Positions 1 to 11,194 are shown, numbered from the stretch's first letter. The stretch: DNA of 64,000 nt from Leptodactylus fallax (GCA_947044405.1 CAMRHE010000504.1:607001-671000); one strand, 5' to 3'. Numbers and translations are program-made. Notes: a model not told the origin generated them from the letters alone.

Positions 1-974
1 TGACTGAGATTGGTTGTGAATGGCTCCTCATAGGCGGGGTTAGCTTCTCAGAGGCGGGGTTAGTTATGGAAAAATGTATCAAACTATCATTTAAACTTAA
101 CACATTAAATACACAGTTGTAGAAAACTTTGAATTGACACTTAACACAACAAAGTGCATGAGGCCTTAATGGAGCGCCACCTGCTGGCCTCTCTGTGAAG
201 CAATGTCTGTTGTAACACAAAGTGGAATACATGGTGGCAGGTGCCAAATGACACTTAACACCTGCTAGATCTGTAATAATCTGATACAAGTCAATACATC
301 CATGAGCAATGCACATACATAGGTGCAAACCAGTCTAATCTGCTATGGACAGAAGGAGAGGTGGCGAATGTCAGCGAATGATACAGCGAACTGACAGTAA
401 ATTGGAAGTAATTACACATGTAAAGCTGCCAGAGGAGCAAATCAGAAGACATCCACCGTACACAGGCCCAAAATGCAACATACATAGGGAAAAAAATGCC
501 AAAAGATCTGTTCTGGGTCATGGATCCCATTACTATGGTACATTGCCAGGGGAGGACCTTCATTGTAGAAGACTCTCACTATGGGCCCTGTACATGATCT
601 CCAGTTCCCTGATTTGATAGATGCAATTAACCGAGTTAATTAAGTAAAGAGGAAAAGAAAACATAAATCTGAGTAATTTTAAAAGGGGGCGTAAAAAGAG
701 ACCTCAGAAGATATTACAAGAACGTCTCTGTTTGTTTTAGGAGACTCGAGCAGTGAAAGTCTAATTAGCTGTCAGCGGTATACTAAGCGTGAAATCCCCC
801 GGCAGCCCCTGACCAAACAGAGCAGACAAATATTCCCTGATACACAGAACTGTATGTGACACAAGATTCAGGTCTGTGGCCTCAACACAACACAGTAACT
901 CAACGTCTGAAGCCCCAAAGTTATATCTGAACCCGGCAGTGATGTCATATAATGCTGCGCATTAATCATGTACT
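1..974. other. Intergenic sequence, no gene recognised
   Basis: Unique-looking AT-rich DNA. A short direct repeat (aGGCGGGGTTAG) occurs twice in the first 65 bases. The open frames here are short and resemble no protein I know. Confidence 0.5.
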
Positions 975-1572
975 ATATAGATCAGAGGTAGGGAACCTTT
1001 TTTGTTTGGTGTGCCAATTTAAATAAAAAAATAAAAGATGAGGTCCTCGGAGTGCCGAGCAATAATTGTAAGACTGACAACCCCTACACTAAAGTCATAT
1101 ACCACAAACCGTAACATAGGAGTGCTGTCATACTGCGCTCCCAGCCACATGTGTTTACCACTATTAGCCTGGATACACCTGTACTTTTCCATTAGAAGCA
1201 ATGTAAGTACATGTGTAACCCACAATTAGTGGTAAATGTATATGACTGGGAGCAGAGTGAGGTAACACCTGTAGGGGGCGACACACTATGTACCTGGATG
1301 CGGCATCCCCGGCCACTTTTCTGTAAGTGAAACGCGGATTAATTTCAGCCACATTTAATTCCTGGCGGTAACAGCAAAACCCCAGCCAGGAACTAATGAG
1401 TGTCACACTTACCCCAAAGTGACGCACTGGCACCGGGGTGGTTGGATGCGCACCCGGGCACAGGGGGACCACCCGAAAAACACCCTGAGGGGGGGGCCCC
1501 CGTGGATTTGGTTGCGATTTGCCGCATCGCCGCCGGGGGTGGGTACACAGTGTGTCACCACCCGAAAAGAAA

Positions 1573-1745
1573 CACCCTAAGGCTGAGGCCCCACATTACA
1601 GAAACGCAGCTTTTTAGTTGCAGATTTTGCTGCGTTTTTCTGAGCCTAAGCCAGGAATGGATTGATCAGAAGGGAGAAGTATAAGAAGCTTCCTAGATAT
1701 TTCCCATTCCTTTTGTAGCCATTCTTGGCTTTGGCTCAAAAAAAC
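1573..1745. repeat. Foldback repeat with AAACGCAGC motif
   Basis: The right part contains the imperfect inverted arms gagcctaagccaggaatgg (about 1640-1660) and ccattcttggctttggctc (about 1718-1738). I recall this as a dispersed non-coding repeat type in frogs. No protein is encoded. Confidence 0.5.
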
Positions 1746-1808
1746 GGCACAAATGTGGTTTTCACCAACCTAGACATTAAAAATGAATTGACAGGACCAC
1801 AAATGACA

Positions 1809-2487
1809 TATAGACAGATATAGGGTATGTATAGAACATATATAGCACAGATATAGGGTATGTATAGAACATATATAGGACAGATATAGGGTATGTATAG
1901 AACATATATAGCACAGATATAGGGTATGTATAGAACAAAGAAATATATATATAGGACAGATATAGGGTATGTATAGAACATATATAGCACAGATATAGGG
2001 TATGTATAGAACATATATAGGACAGATATAGGGTATGTATAGAACATATATAGGACAGATATAGGGTATGTATAGAACATATATAGGACAGATATAGGGT
2101 ATGTATAGGACAGATATAGGACAGATATAGAGTATGTATAGAACATAAAAAAAAAACAAAAAATATAGGACAGATATAGAGTATGTATAGAACATATATA
2201 GGACAGATATAGGGTATGTATAGGACATATATAGGACAGATATAGGGTATGTATAGGACAGATATAGGACAGATATAGAGTATGTATAGAACATATATAG
2301 GACAAATATAGGGTATGTATAGAACATATATAGGACAGATATAGGGTATGTATAGGACACGTATAGGACAGACATATATAGACAGAAACACATATAGGAC
2401 CAATAAACTAAGAGATAGAACAATATAGGACAGATATAGGGTATGTATAGGACACGTATAGGACAGATATAGTACACATATAGGACC
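1809..2487. repeat. 33-bp minisatellite (gacagatatagggtatgt core)
   Basis: About 20 units of roughly 33 bp, alternating full units (gacagatatagggtatgt followed by atagaacatatatag) with shortened ones. A short A-rich interruption lies at about 2146-2165. Because 33 is a multiple of three and the unit lacks stops on the minus strand, three overlapping long frames arise there; these are not genes. It lies inside the hAT-like element. Confidence 0.9.
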
Positions 2488-2633
2488 TGCTCCATAATTT
2501 GCACCTCTTCAATGTGGCCCGGGGCACACCGCCCAAAAGAACGTCTGTGTATATGGGCCCATTGAAATGTATACAGTAGGTCCGTACTTTTTATCCACTG
2601 TTGTAGATAAAACGTATAGTCATGTACATTACA

Positions 2634-3870
2634 GTTTAGCAGCTCCATGTGCCTCATATTAATAGCAGTTAACCCCATCATGTCCCTCACATTAACCCCT
2701 GTGTGCTATACATAAGGGTTACTGATATGTGAGACATACAGTATGGAGGTAAATATCTTCATCATTGAGGTCCTTTATTAGCATAGCTCCCAACCATCCC
2801 ACATCCGGCGGGACAGTCCCAATTTTACACTGCTGTCCCGCCATCCCGGATAGCTTACGGTTTGTCCCGCTATGCCCCTGAAGTGTTTTGCTCATTAACA
2901 AACTTTGCACCAATCCACCGGCTCTTATCTCAGGGTAGGGTAAAGGCTGAATGGTAGATGCTAAATCCTAGAGGGCTAAAGGACCTTTGATGATGACCAT
3001 GTGATCAGACTCTTGTGTGGGCGGAGCTATTCTGGATACTACAGGACAGTATGGCGTTACATAGAAAGAGGAATCTGCTGGGATGGAGACTGATGGAAGA
3101 TAAGGAGGAGAGAAGAGACAGCATGTGTGAGCAAGAGGGGGGGAACTGGGGGCAGATGTAAGGGGCAGTCAAACTGGGGGCAGATGAAGGGGGCAATTAA
3201 ACTGGGGGCAGATAAAGGGGGACATTAAGTTGGTGGCAGATAAAGGGGGACATTAAACTGGTGGCAGATGAAGGGGGACATTAAACAGGACAGATAGAGG
3301 GGGGGCATTAAAATGGGGAAAGATGGAGGGGGGACATTAAACTGGGGACAGATCGAGGAGTGGACATTAAACTGGGGGGGGGCAGATGGAGGGTGACAAA
3401 ACTGGAGGCAAGTGGAAGAGGACATTAAGCCGTGGGGGTAGCTGGAGGGGGGACATATCTGCCTCTAGTTGCCCCTAGTTTAATGTCCCCCTATAGTTGC
3501 ACCCAGTTTAAACTGGGGCACGAGGAGAGGTACTTCATACTGTGGGGCAATTGGAGGGGAACATTATAATGTGGGGGCATATAATGTCAGGTTGACTGTA
3601 GAAGCATTATATTGTGTGGGTGCACAAAGAAAAATGGGTGAGAATGGGCAACGTAGAAGTGGGTAGAGCTAAATTTGCAGTGGGGCGCATATCGGGTCAC
3701 ACATTTTGTCCCTCTTTCTGTCCTTTGAAAGTTGGGAGGTATGTATTAGTACCGCCATATATGTCTCACATATTAGTAACTCTATGTGAGGCACACAAGG
3801 GTTAATGTGAGGGACAGGATGGGGTTAATTGTTATTAATGTGAGTTGACACATGACACATGGAGTTACTA
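2634..3870. mobile_element. Large inverted-repeat (foldback) element nested in hAT
   Basis: The left arm (about 2634-2800) and right arm (about 3731-3870) are reverse complements at roughly 75-80% by eye. Shared segments include cccctcacattaacccn and the inner pair ctcccaacc / ggttgggag. Between the arms lies a G-rich degenerate tandem repeat. No target duplication could be fixed, so the superfamily is open. Confidence 0.6.
3135..3480. repeat. G-rich purine-biased degenerate minisatellite
   Basis: Roughly 28-34-bp units of the form ggcagataaagggggacatt aaactgg, with many G4-G7 runs on the plus strand. Unit length varies, so homology between copies is loose. It sits in the loop of the inverted-repeat element. 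Confidence 0.75.
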
Positions 3871-4261
3871 AAACTAAATTAATAACCCCAAATGCCTGGC
3901 ATAGGAATAGTAACCCCAGCATATACCTGTTGGTTTTGGGTTTTTTTTACTTTCACTTTGCTGGCAGGAGATTTCTTCCTTCTCCTCCTCAGTGAGCCTT
4001 TGCAGGATCTCATCACTGTAGCAGCAGGGTCCAGGCAGGATCCTTTTGCTGTAATGATGAGCTCCGCCTCTGGGCTATATTCACCCCTCTCATTGCTGGC
4101 AGAGAGGGCAGCAAGAGAAGGGGGAGTGTCCTATACCTCAGCTCTAGCAGAGCACTGAAGGGGACGCTCCCTCTTCATTTAATACCTGAAGGTCCCTGCT
4201 GGCTGCAAAATATGCCACGCGTGCCAGGGGTTGCCTACCCCTGATATAGAATAACGCTATA

Positions 4262-4440
4262 ATACGCTATGACAAAAAAATAACTACAAAAACCTCCCCC
4301 CAGAACAAAAAAAAAACAACAAAAAACCTCCCCCCAAACAAAAAAAAAACAACCAAAAAACCCCCCCCCACAAAAAAAAAAACAACAACAAAAACACCCC
4401 ACCCAAAAACAAAAAAACAACAACAAAAACCCCCCCCCTA
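4262..4440. repeat. A-run / C-run low-complexity block
   Basis: Alternating A7-A11 and C6-C9 tracts separated by short AAC spacers, immediately right of the hAT end and left of the 35-bp array. It encodes nothing; the minus-strand frame over it is a Phe/Gly/Cys low-complexity translation. Confidence 0.9.
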
Positions 4441-6245
4441 CAAGAATATAACCGCTATAATACTGCCCCCTATGTACAATAATATAACTACTATAATACT
4501 GCCTCCTATGTACAGGAATATAACTACTATAATACTACCCCCTATGTACAAGAATATAACTACTATAATACTGCTCCTATGTACAAGAATATAACTACTA
4601 TAATACTGCTCCTATGTACAAGAATATAACTACTATAATACTGCCCCCTATGTACAAGAATATAACTACTATAATACTGCCCCTATGTACAAGAATATAA
4701 CTACTATAATACTGCCTCCTATGTACAAGAATATAACTACTATAATACTACTCCTATGTACAAGAATATAACTACTATAATACTGCCTCCTATGTACAAG
4801 AATATAACTACTATAATACTACTCCTATGTACAAGAATATAACTACTATAATACTACTCCTATGTACAAGAATATAACTACTATAATACTACTCCTATGT
4901 ACAAGAATATAACTACTATAATACTGCCCCTATGTACAAGAATATAACTACTATAATACTGCCTCCTATGTACAAGAATATAACTACTATACTACTACTC
5001 CTATGTACAAGAATATAACTACTATAACTACCGCTCCTATGTACAAGAATATAACTACTATAATACTGCTCCTATGTACAAGAATATAACTACTATAATA
5101 CTACTCCTATGTACAAGAATATAACTACTATAATACTACTCCTATGTACAAGAATATAAATACTATAATACTACCTCCTATGTACAAGAATATAACTACT
5201 ATAATACTGCTCCTATGTACAAGAATATAACTACTATAATACTGCTCCTATGTACAATAATATAACTACTATAATACTGCCCCTATGTACAAGAATATAA
5301 CTACTATAATACTACCCCCTATGTATAAGAATATAACTACTATACTACTACCTCCTATGTACAAGAATATAACTATTATAATACTGCTCCTATGTACAGA
5401 AATATAACTACTATAATACTGCTCCTGTGTACAAGAATATAACTACTATAATACTGCTCCTATGTACAAGAATATAACTACTATAATACTACCTCCTATG
5501 TACAAGAATATAACTACTATCATACTGTCCCTATGTACAAGAATATAACTACTATAATACTGCTCCTGTGTACAAGTATATAACTACTATAATACTACTC
5601 CTATGTACAAGAATATAACTACTATAATACTGCTCCTATGTACAAGAATATAACTACTATAATACTACCTCCTATGTACAAGAATATAACTACTATAATA
5701 CTGCTCCTATGTACAAGAATATAACTACTATAATACTGCTCCTATGTACAAGAATATAACTACTATAATACTGCTCCTATGTACAAGAATATAACTACTA
5801 TAATACTGCTCCTATGTACAAGAATATAACTACTATAATACTGCTCCTATGTACAAGAATATAACTACTATAATACTGCCTCCTATGTACAAGAATATAA
5901 CTACTATAATACTACCTCCTATGTACAAGAATATAACTACTATAATACTGCTCCTATGTACAAGAATATAACTACTATAATACTACTCCTATGTACAAGA
6001 ATATAACTACTATAATACTCTCCTATGTACAAGAATATAACTACTATAACTACCCCTATATAAAAGAATATAACTACTATAATACTGCCCCCTATGTACA
6101 AGAATATAACTACTATAATACTGCCCCCTATGTACAAGAATATAACTACTATAATACTGCCTCCTATGTACAAGAATATAACTACTATAATACTGCTCCT
6201 ATGTACAAGAATATAACTATTATAATACTGCTCCTTTGTACAAGA
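4441..6245 (+). repeat. ~35-bp minisatellite, plus orientation
   Basis: About 50 units of ctcctatgtacaagaatata actactataatactg, 34-36 bp long depending on C/T insertions before TATGTAC. Units are highly similar, so the array is probably young or homogenised. The reverse complement of the same family forms the array at about 54265-56350. Confidence 0.95.
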
Positions 6246-6830
6246 ATAGAACTAGTATTATATTGGCCCCTATGGACAGGGATATGAAGGTGATGAGATA
6301 CATTATGGGCGTCTTCATGTCCTCAGTAGACGTCTCATACATATCAGTTCCCATTAGCAGAGGAGTATATAGTAATGGAGACAGATCCGGTCCATGATGA
6401 GCACTTTTCAAGGTTTCTAACATCTTGATAAATACACCCTGCAGATGCGTCTCCCCTCCGGTGGGGCCGGGGCTGTGTAATTGCTTGCCTGTTATCTAGA
6501 CTCATTAGTGCGTTGCGTGCAGGATGTGAACTGTTAATTAGAGATGTGTTGTTATAATTAACTGATTCTTCTATGAGATTTCCCCTCCACTTCATGCTCA
6601 GTAAGTGAGTTCATGGGAATATTCTCTTATCATTAGATATATGACTTGCCGTAGAGACCCTTCAAGTGGTAACAAAACTTTTTTCAGGATTTTTGAGAGA
6701 CTTCACAAGGTTTTATTTTTTAAAAAAAGGTTTGTGTTAAATGTTGTTACACGGGATGAGTGAACGGATTCAGATAGACCCGGATGTGAACTGAATTTTT
6801 CAGAAGTTGTAGGTGCAGTTTTACCAGGGG
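6246..6830. other. Intergenic sequence between arrays
   Basis: No gene, RNA or clear repeat boundary recognised. Short open frames here have no recognisable motif. Confidence 0.4.
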
Positions 6831-7093
6831 AGTAAACACAACAAACACTTGTACTCACCTTGCCTCGCCTCTCCTGGGCATCCTTGAGCATCTGGCAGTC
6901 TCCCGGCATCCTCTCCAGGCCTCTTTGAGCCAGCGCCCTGATGTCAGCGTGACCCATGTGACCTCTGAAACCCAATCAGTAGTGGCTCCGGGGTGCGGGA
7001 CATCAGCCAATGTCCGGAAGAGGCCTGAAGAGGAACCACCGGGTGCCCAAGAGAGGAGAGGCAAGGTGAGTACAAGTGTTTGTTGTGTTTACT
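6831..7093. repeat. Foldback repeat with ~50-bp arms
   Basis: The left arm (about 6831-6880, agtaaacacaacaaacactt then gtactcaccttgcc) is the reverse complement of the right arm (about 7044-7093) with only a few mismatches. The ~160-bp loop includes a second, weaker inversion around AGGCCT. From 6916 rightward the sequence recurs at 10255 inside the LTR element at about 99% identity. Confidence 0.75.
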
Positions 7094-7280
7094 TACCTGC
7101 TCGGAGCCTCCACTTAATATAATTGGGGATATAAGAAGACCCCAGAGTATAATAATAGCACTTCTGGTTCGCTCCGAGCAATTTCAACCCGAAACAAACT
7201 GGAGAGCCAAATCTCTGGGCAAGTGCAAAGGGAGTTCTCCAATTCTGTGGGCAAGACACAGAACAATGTTATTGGTGTTA

Positions 7281-7481
7281 CGCTAGGCTCACACTAGCAT
7301 TTGGGTTTCTGTTCTTCGGGTCCGCTTGGGGACCTTAAAAACAGAAACCCAATTCACTTAAAAATCGGTTACTCACAGATACATGCGGACCCCATAGACT
7401 ATAATTCTTGCAGGACTTTCTCTCCGCATATTTTAAGCAAAATGTGGGACGGAATCCTTGAACGCTAGTGTGAACCTAGCG
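7281..7481. mobile_element. PIF/Harbinger-like MITE, 201 bp, copy A
   Basis: Terminal inverted repeats CGCTAGGCTCACACTAGC and, on the other strand, CGCTAGGTTCACACTAGC. The flanks are TTA at 7278-7280 and TTA at 7482-7484, fitting the 3-bp TWA target duplication of PIF/Harbinger elements. It is non-coding. The same element is present at 10620-10820. Confidence 0.7.
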
Positions 7482-7544
7482 TTACTTATGCTTGTAGGTG
7501 AAAGGGTTACAGTATTCTGTCAGCTGGACTAGTGTGCTCTGTAG

Positions 7545-7664
7545 GTAGAGGTAAGTACACCATTGTTATATGTGTAAGCAGAGGTAAGTACACTATAGTT
7601 ATATATGTAGGTAGAGGTAAGTACACCAGTGTTATATGTGTAGGCAGAGTTAAGTACACCATAG

Positions 7665-7709
<45 letters not shown>

Positions 7710-7723
7710 TAAGTACACCATAG

Positions 7724-7757
<34 letters not shown>

Positions 7758-7771
7758 GTAAGTACACCATA

Positions 7772-7802
<31 letters not shown>

Positions 7803-8018
7803 GTAGAGGTAAGTACACCATTGTTATATGTGTAGGCAGAGGTAAGTACACCATAGTTATATATGTAGGTAGAGCTAAGTACACCATAGTTACATATGTA
7901 GTTAGAGGTAAGTACACCATAGTTATATATGTAGGTAGAGCTAAGTACACCATAGTTACATATGTAGTTAGAGGTAAGTACACCATTGTTATATGTGTAG
8001 GCAGAGTTAAGTACACCA

Positions 8019-8066
<48 letters not shown>

Positions 8067-8080
8067 GTAAGTACATCATA

Positions 8081-8123
<43 letters not shown>

Positions 8124-8286
8124 AGAGGTAAGTACACCATTGTTATATGTGTAGGCAGAGGTAAGTACACCATTGTTATATATGTAGGTAGAGGTAAGTA
8201 CACCATTGTTATATATGTAGGTAGAGGAAAGTACACCATAGTTATATATGTAGGTAGAGGTAAGTACACAATTGTTATATATGTAG
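7545..8286. repeat. 33-bp minisatellite with GAGGTAAGTAC core, left part
   Basis: Units of the form tatatatgtaggtagaggta agtacaccatagt, 33 bp, interrupted at several places where the TATATA part has expanded into long (TA)n tracts (about 7661-7706, 7725-7755, 7777-7802, 8020-8062, 8086-8120). The array resumes at 13658 on the far side of the LTR element. Each unit carries the same AGGTAAGT string in the plus orientation. Minus-strand frames through it are periodic and not genes. Confidence 0.92.
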
Positions 8287-8723
8287 TGTGACAACTTGGG
8301 GGAATTAAACTCAAAATGGCGGCTTGTCCTGGTCCGGACAGCGGTGGTTCATGGTACTGGGCGCCGGAAAGATAGCTTTCAGACGGTCCAAGAGTAAAAT
8401 AAACGGACTTTATTCAGCTTAACTGCAACATAACAAAAACAACAAAAAAAACCCTAAGCCACAGTTAGGGCCTAACTCACTCCTTGAGTCCCTAACTAGC
8501 CTCTGGGGCAATTAGAGCCTGACTTAGTCTTTGTAAGTCCTCTCTGGATCCAAGCCCTCTGGGACAGACTGCCTCTCTGTCCTAGGCTGGTCCACCATTT
8601 CCTGCTCCAAGCAGGTTTCTCCAGTCCTCTGGAGATACACGCCCCCCTCTAAGGTGTGGCTGAGAGCCTTTTCAGGGCTAGGCCTGGGTCGCTCAACAGC
8701 GCCCTCTGGCTCACATACTCACA
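8287..8723 (-). repeat. 3' LTR (minus-strand element)
   Basis: On the minus strand it begins TGTGAGTATGTGAGCCAGAG and ends CCCCCAAGTTGTCACA. The minus-strand AATAAA at 8409-8414 is a likely polyadenylation signal. It is about 98% identical by eye to the copy at 13220-13657. Confidence 0.9.
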
Positions 8724-8737
8724 TACCCTCCCCCTCA
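8724..8737 (-). promoter_or_regulatory. Polypurine tract
   Basis: Read on the minus strand the sequence is TGAGGGGGAGGGTA, directly followed by the TGTGAGTATG start of the 3' LTR. Its purity and position match a plus-strand primer for LTR-element reverse transcription, and it fixes the element's orientation. Confidence 0.8.
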
Positions 8738-8758
8738 GCTCACTACCCATGGGGTGAG

Positions 8759-10249
8759 CTACAATGGGACGAGACATCCTATGACGAAGTCCCTCTTCAA
8801 CCAAATATGCCTGTTCAGTGTCTCTCCAGAAGTCCCAATCTGGCGGTCTCTTCTTCCAAATATTGCTCTGTCGAGTTCTCCGTTTTTCAGCACTTTAAAT
8901 GCTACGCCAAGATCCTGGCCATTCTGTGCAAAGGCAAGTTCTCCTTCATCACCTTCACAATTCGTCATACAGGGGATCACATCATCTTCATCACATCTCT
9001 CGCCACAGTCTTCAACCATCCCATTGCATGACCTCGATTCATCTAGTGAATAGCTGCAAGAATCTTCATCTTTACCTATCATGAATCCACAGGAGCTCAG
9101 AGACCAACTAACACGTACTTCATGCACATCGATGTCTTTAGAGTATAACTGTATCACGGAAACTTTTTCCGTAACCTTCATCTCAAAGCAAACTTTGCCA
9201 TCACCATCAAGGCTTAGAAGTTTAGGAGACATAGTTGGCTTTCTTTCCTCTTTGTTTGAGATACACAATCTCTGTACTGCAATATCTTCTCCTTCTGCAC
9301 AAGGGCCATACCGTACACCCTCACAGAATAGCTCACGCTGAACTACATTTTCTGGTATGTCTTTAACAACTGTCACATCCTTGGTGACATGTAACCATCT
9401 CTTACTTCTGCATGCAAATGACGGCTGCTCAGTCTCTGCATTAGAACCTCTACCACGGTTACTTCCATTAGTTAGGGACTTAGTAACATTGTATCTCAGC
9501 CTCTTCTTGTTGCTATTAGCATCAGGCGGTAAAACAATTTCTGCCTCTTCTCCTCTTTTTGGGTTGACTGTATTATTTCCTGACTCCTCCTTCACAGACA
9601 ACATGGAGTCATTATTCACCGTTTGTCCACCAGACATTTGGCTAGAGACAGGTACAGCAACACCTTTATCCACAATGGCTTCAGACACTTTAGCTGTTGG
9701 AACAACATATGCGTGGTCAGTCTTCTTACGCATTCTTGTTCCACACTTTTGATGACCCTTCACCTTATTCACCATCTCACAGCCCTCTAGGCTTTGGACC
9801 TCATTGGTTTGAGGCTGGACCCACTCTGTCACAGGCAGTGTGTGACCAATCACAGTTTCTTCTTCTGTTGGACCTTCCTTGGCCTCCTCACATTTTGCAG
9901 GAAGTCCACCTTTAGCAGCATCTTCCTGGGGAACTCTACCCTCTACTTGACGTTTTATCGAATCACGTGGTTTCATCATAATCTGATCATTGGTATCAAC
10001 ATCCGTGGACAGGTTACTCATGTCTGTCTGACTTAATGATTCTCCTTTCTCTGCCTCTATGCTGACAGCTTTCCCCAATTCTAACGCCTTCTGTAGCGCA
10101 CAAATCTCTGATTCCAGCTCCAGAACTTTCTTCACTGCCACATTTTTCTGAGCAGCCTCAATCTCAGCCTTCACCATTGCAACTTGCAGATCTTCCTCAA
10201 TCTTCCTGACATCCTCTATGGTAGCAGATGTAGATGCCATCTCTTTATC
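8759..10249 (-). CDS. 3' half of the interrupted retroelement ORF, unrecognised
   Basis: Open for nearly 500 codons and ending in TAG about 20 bases before the polypurine tract. The first ATG in frame is at 10238-10240. The frame is open a few codons further to the insert junction, and before the insertion it would have been continuous with the myosin-like half. Residues about 12-65 from the junction are heptad-like and probably coiled coil. A Ser/Thr/Glu-rich linker follows, with a basic patch around 244-270 (SNKKRLR, NRGRG). The C-terminal third is acidic with scattered Cys. I see no CCHC knuckle, aspartic protease DTG/DSG or polymerase YXDD. I do not recognise the family. It may be gag-like structural sequence or a second captured host fragment. 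Confidence 0.6.
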   Translation of the reverse strand, partial: DKEMASTSATIEDVRKIEEDLQVAMVKAEIEAAQKNVAVKKVLELESEICALQKALELGKAVSIEAEKGESLSQTDMSNLSTDVDTNDQIMMKPRDSIKRQVEGRVPQEDAAKGGLPAKCEEAKEGPTEEETVIGHTLPVTEWVQPQTNEVQSLEGCEMVNKVKGHQKCGTRMRKKTDHAYVVPTAKVSEAIVDKGVAVPVSSQMSGGQTVNNDSMLSVKEESGNNTVNPKRGEEAEIVLPPDANSNKKRLRYNVTKSLTNGSNRGRGSNAETEQPSFACRSKRWLHVTKDVTVVKDIPENVVQRELFCEGVRYGPCAEGEDIAVQRLCISNKEERKPTMSPKLLSLDGDGKVCFEMKVTEKVSVIQLYSKDIDVHEVRVSWSLSSCGFMIGKDEDSCSYSLDESRSCNGMVEDCGERCDEDDVIPCMTNCEGDEGELAFAQNGQDLGVAFKVLKNGELDRAIFGRRDRQIGTSGETLNRHIWLKRDFVIGCLVPL

Positions 10250-10254
10250 CACTT
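10250..10254. other. Left CACTT duplication flanking internal insert
   Basis: CACTT here matches CACTT at 11190-11194. The sequences just beyond differ, so the shared length is exactly five bases. Confidence 0.6.
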
Positions 10255-10619
10255 CAGGCCTCTTTGAGCCAGCGCCCTTATGTCAGCGTGACCCATGTGA
10301 CCTCTGAAACCCAATCAGTAGTGGCTCCGGGGTGCGGGACATCAGCCAATGTCCGGAAGAGGCCTGAAGAGGAACCACCGGGTGCCCAAGAGAGGAGAGG
10401 CAAGGTGAGTACAAGTGTTTGTTGTGTTTACTTACCTGCTCGGAGCCTCCACTTAATATAATTGGGGATATAAGAAGACCCCAGAGTATAATAATAGCAC
10501 TTCTGGTTCGCTCCGAGCAATTTCAACCCGAAACAAACTGAAGAGCCAAATCTCTGGGCAAGTGCAAAGGGAGTTCTCCAATTCTGTGGGCAAGACACAG
10601 AACAATGTTATTGGTGTTA

Positions 10620-10820
10620 CGCTAGGCTCACACTAGCATTTGGGTTTCTGTTCTTCGGGTCCGCTTGGGGACCTTAAAAACAGAAACCCTATTCGCCTAA
10701 AAATCGGTTACTCACAGATACATGCGGACCCCATAGACTATAATTCTTGCAGGACTTTCTCTCCGCATATTTTAAGCAAAATGTGGGACGGAATCCTTGA
10801 ACGCTAGTGTGAACCTAGCA
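10620..10820. mobile_element. PIF/Harbinger-like MITE, copy B
   Basis: Same 201-bp element as at 7281-7481, with TTA at 10617-10619 and 10821-10823. It was probably carried in with the surrounding insert, since the bases outside the TTA also match copy A. Confidence 0.7.
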
Positions 10821-10879
10821 TTACTTATGCTTGTAGGTGAAAGGGTTACAGTATTCTGTCAGCTGGACTAGTGTGCTCT

Positions 10880-11003
10880 GTAGGTAGAGGTAAGTACACC
10901 ATTGTTATATGTGTAAGCAGAGGTAAGTACACTATAGTTATATATGTAGGTAGAGGTAAGTACACCAGTGTTATATGTGTAGGCAGAGTTAAGTACACCA
11001 TAG

Positions 11004-11046
<43 letters not shown>

Positions 11047-11189
11047 GTAAGTACACCATAGTTATATATATATATATATAGAGGTAAGTACACCATTGTT
11101 ATATGTGTAGGCAGAGGTAAGTACACCAGTGTTATATGTGTAGGCAGAGTTAAGTACACCATAGTTATATATATATATAGAGGTAAGTT
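10880..11189. repeat. 33-bp GAGGTAAGTAC array segment inside the insert
   Basis: About eight units plus two (TA)n expansions (about 11006-11042 and 11064-11080), the same family as the arrays flanking the LTR element. The minus-strand myosin-like frame reads through this for about 67 codons, giving a chimeric Tyr/Ile/Leu-rich tail before a stop at 10989. Confidence 0.9.
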
Positions 11190-11194
11190 CACTT
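11190..11194. other. Right CACTT duplication flanking internal insert
   Basis: Partner of 10250-10254. The codon phase is the same on both sides of the insert, so the two retroelement frames were continuous before it arrived. Confidence 0.6.

Larger units (their letters stand above)
983..4243 (+). mobile_element. hAT-like non-autonomous composite element, 3.26 kb
   Basis: The left end reads CAGAGGTAGGGAACC and the right end, on the opposite strand, reads CAGGGGTAGGCAACC, a good terminal inverted repeat of the CAGGGGTRGGCAA type used by hAT elements. The flanking 8 bases are atatagat (975-982) and atatagaa (4244-4251), a 7/8 match, as expected for a hAT 8-bp target duplication. No transposase frame is present. 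The interior holds a foldback repeat (about 1573-1745), a 33-bp minisatellite (about 1809-2487) and a second inverted-repeat element (about 2634-3870), so it is a layered composite. The ends and the duplication are seen directly. That they belong to one insertion is an inference from their match. Confidence 0.75.
10255..11189. mobile_element. 935-bp insert copied from the 6916-7.8 kb type of sequence
   Basis: The segment repeats the host sequence from 6916 onward: part of the foldback, the whole PIF/Harbinger-like MITE and the start of the 33-bp array. I count about six substitutions in the ~640 non-array bases. It is bounded by CACTT on both sides and interrupts the retroelement reading frame. 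The left end lies within the foldback loop, so it looks 5' truncated relative to the 6.8-kb copy. Mechanism is unresolved: retrotransposition of a local transcript, a larger unrecognised mobile unit, or template switching during reverse transcription. Confidence 0.75.

Noticed and set aside
1736..2690. Three overlapping 189-306-codon minus-strand frames
   Set aside because: All three frames of a 33-bp unit are open, which marks a repeat artefact.
8654..10036. Plus-strand frames of 60-131 codons
   Set aside because: Shadows of the longer minus-strand retroelement frame.
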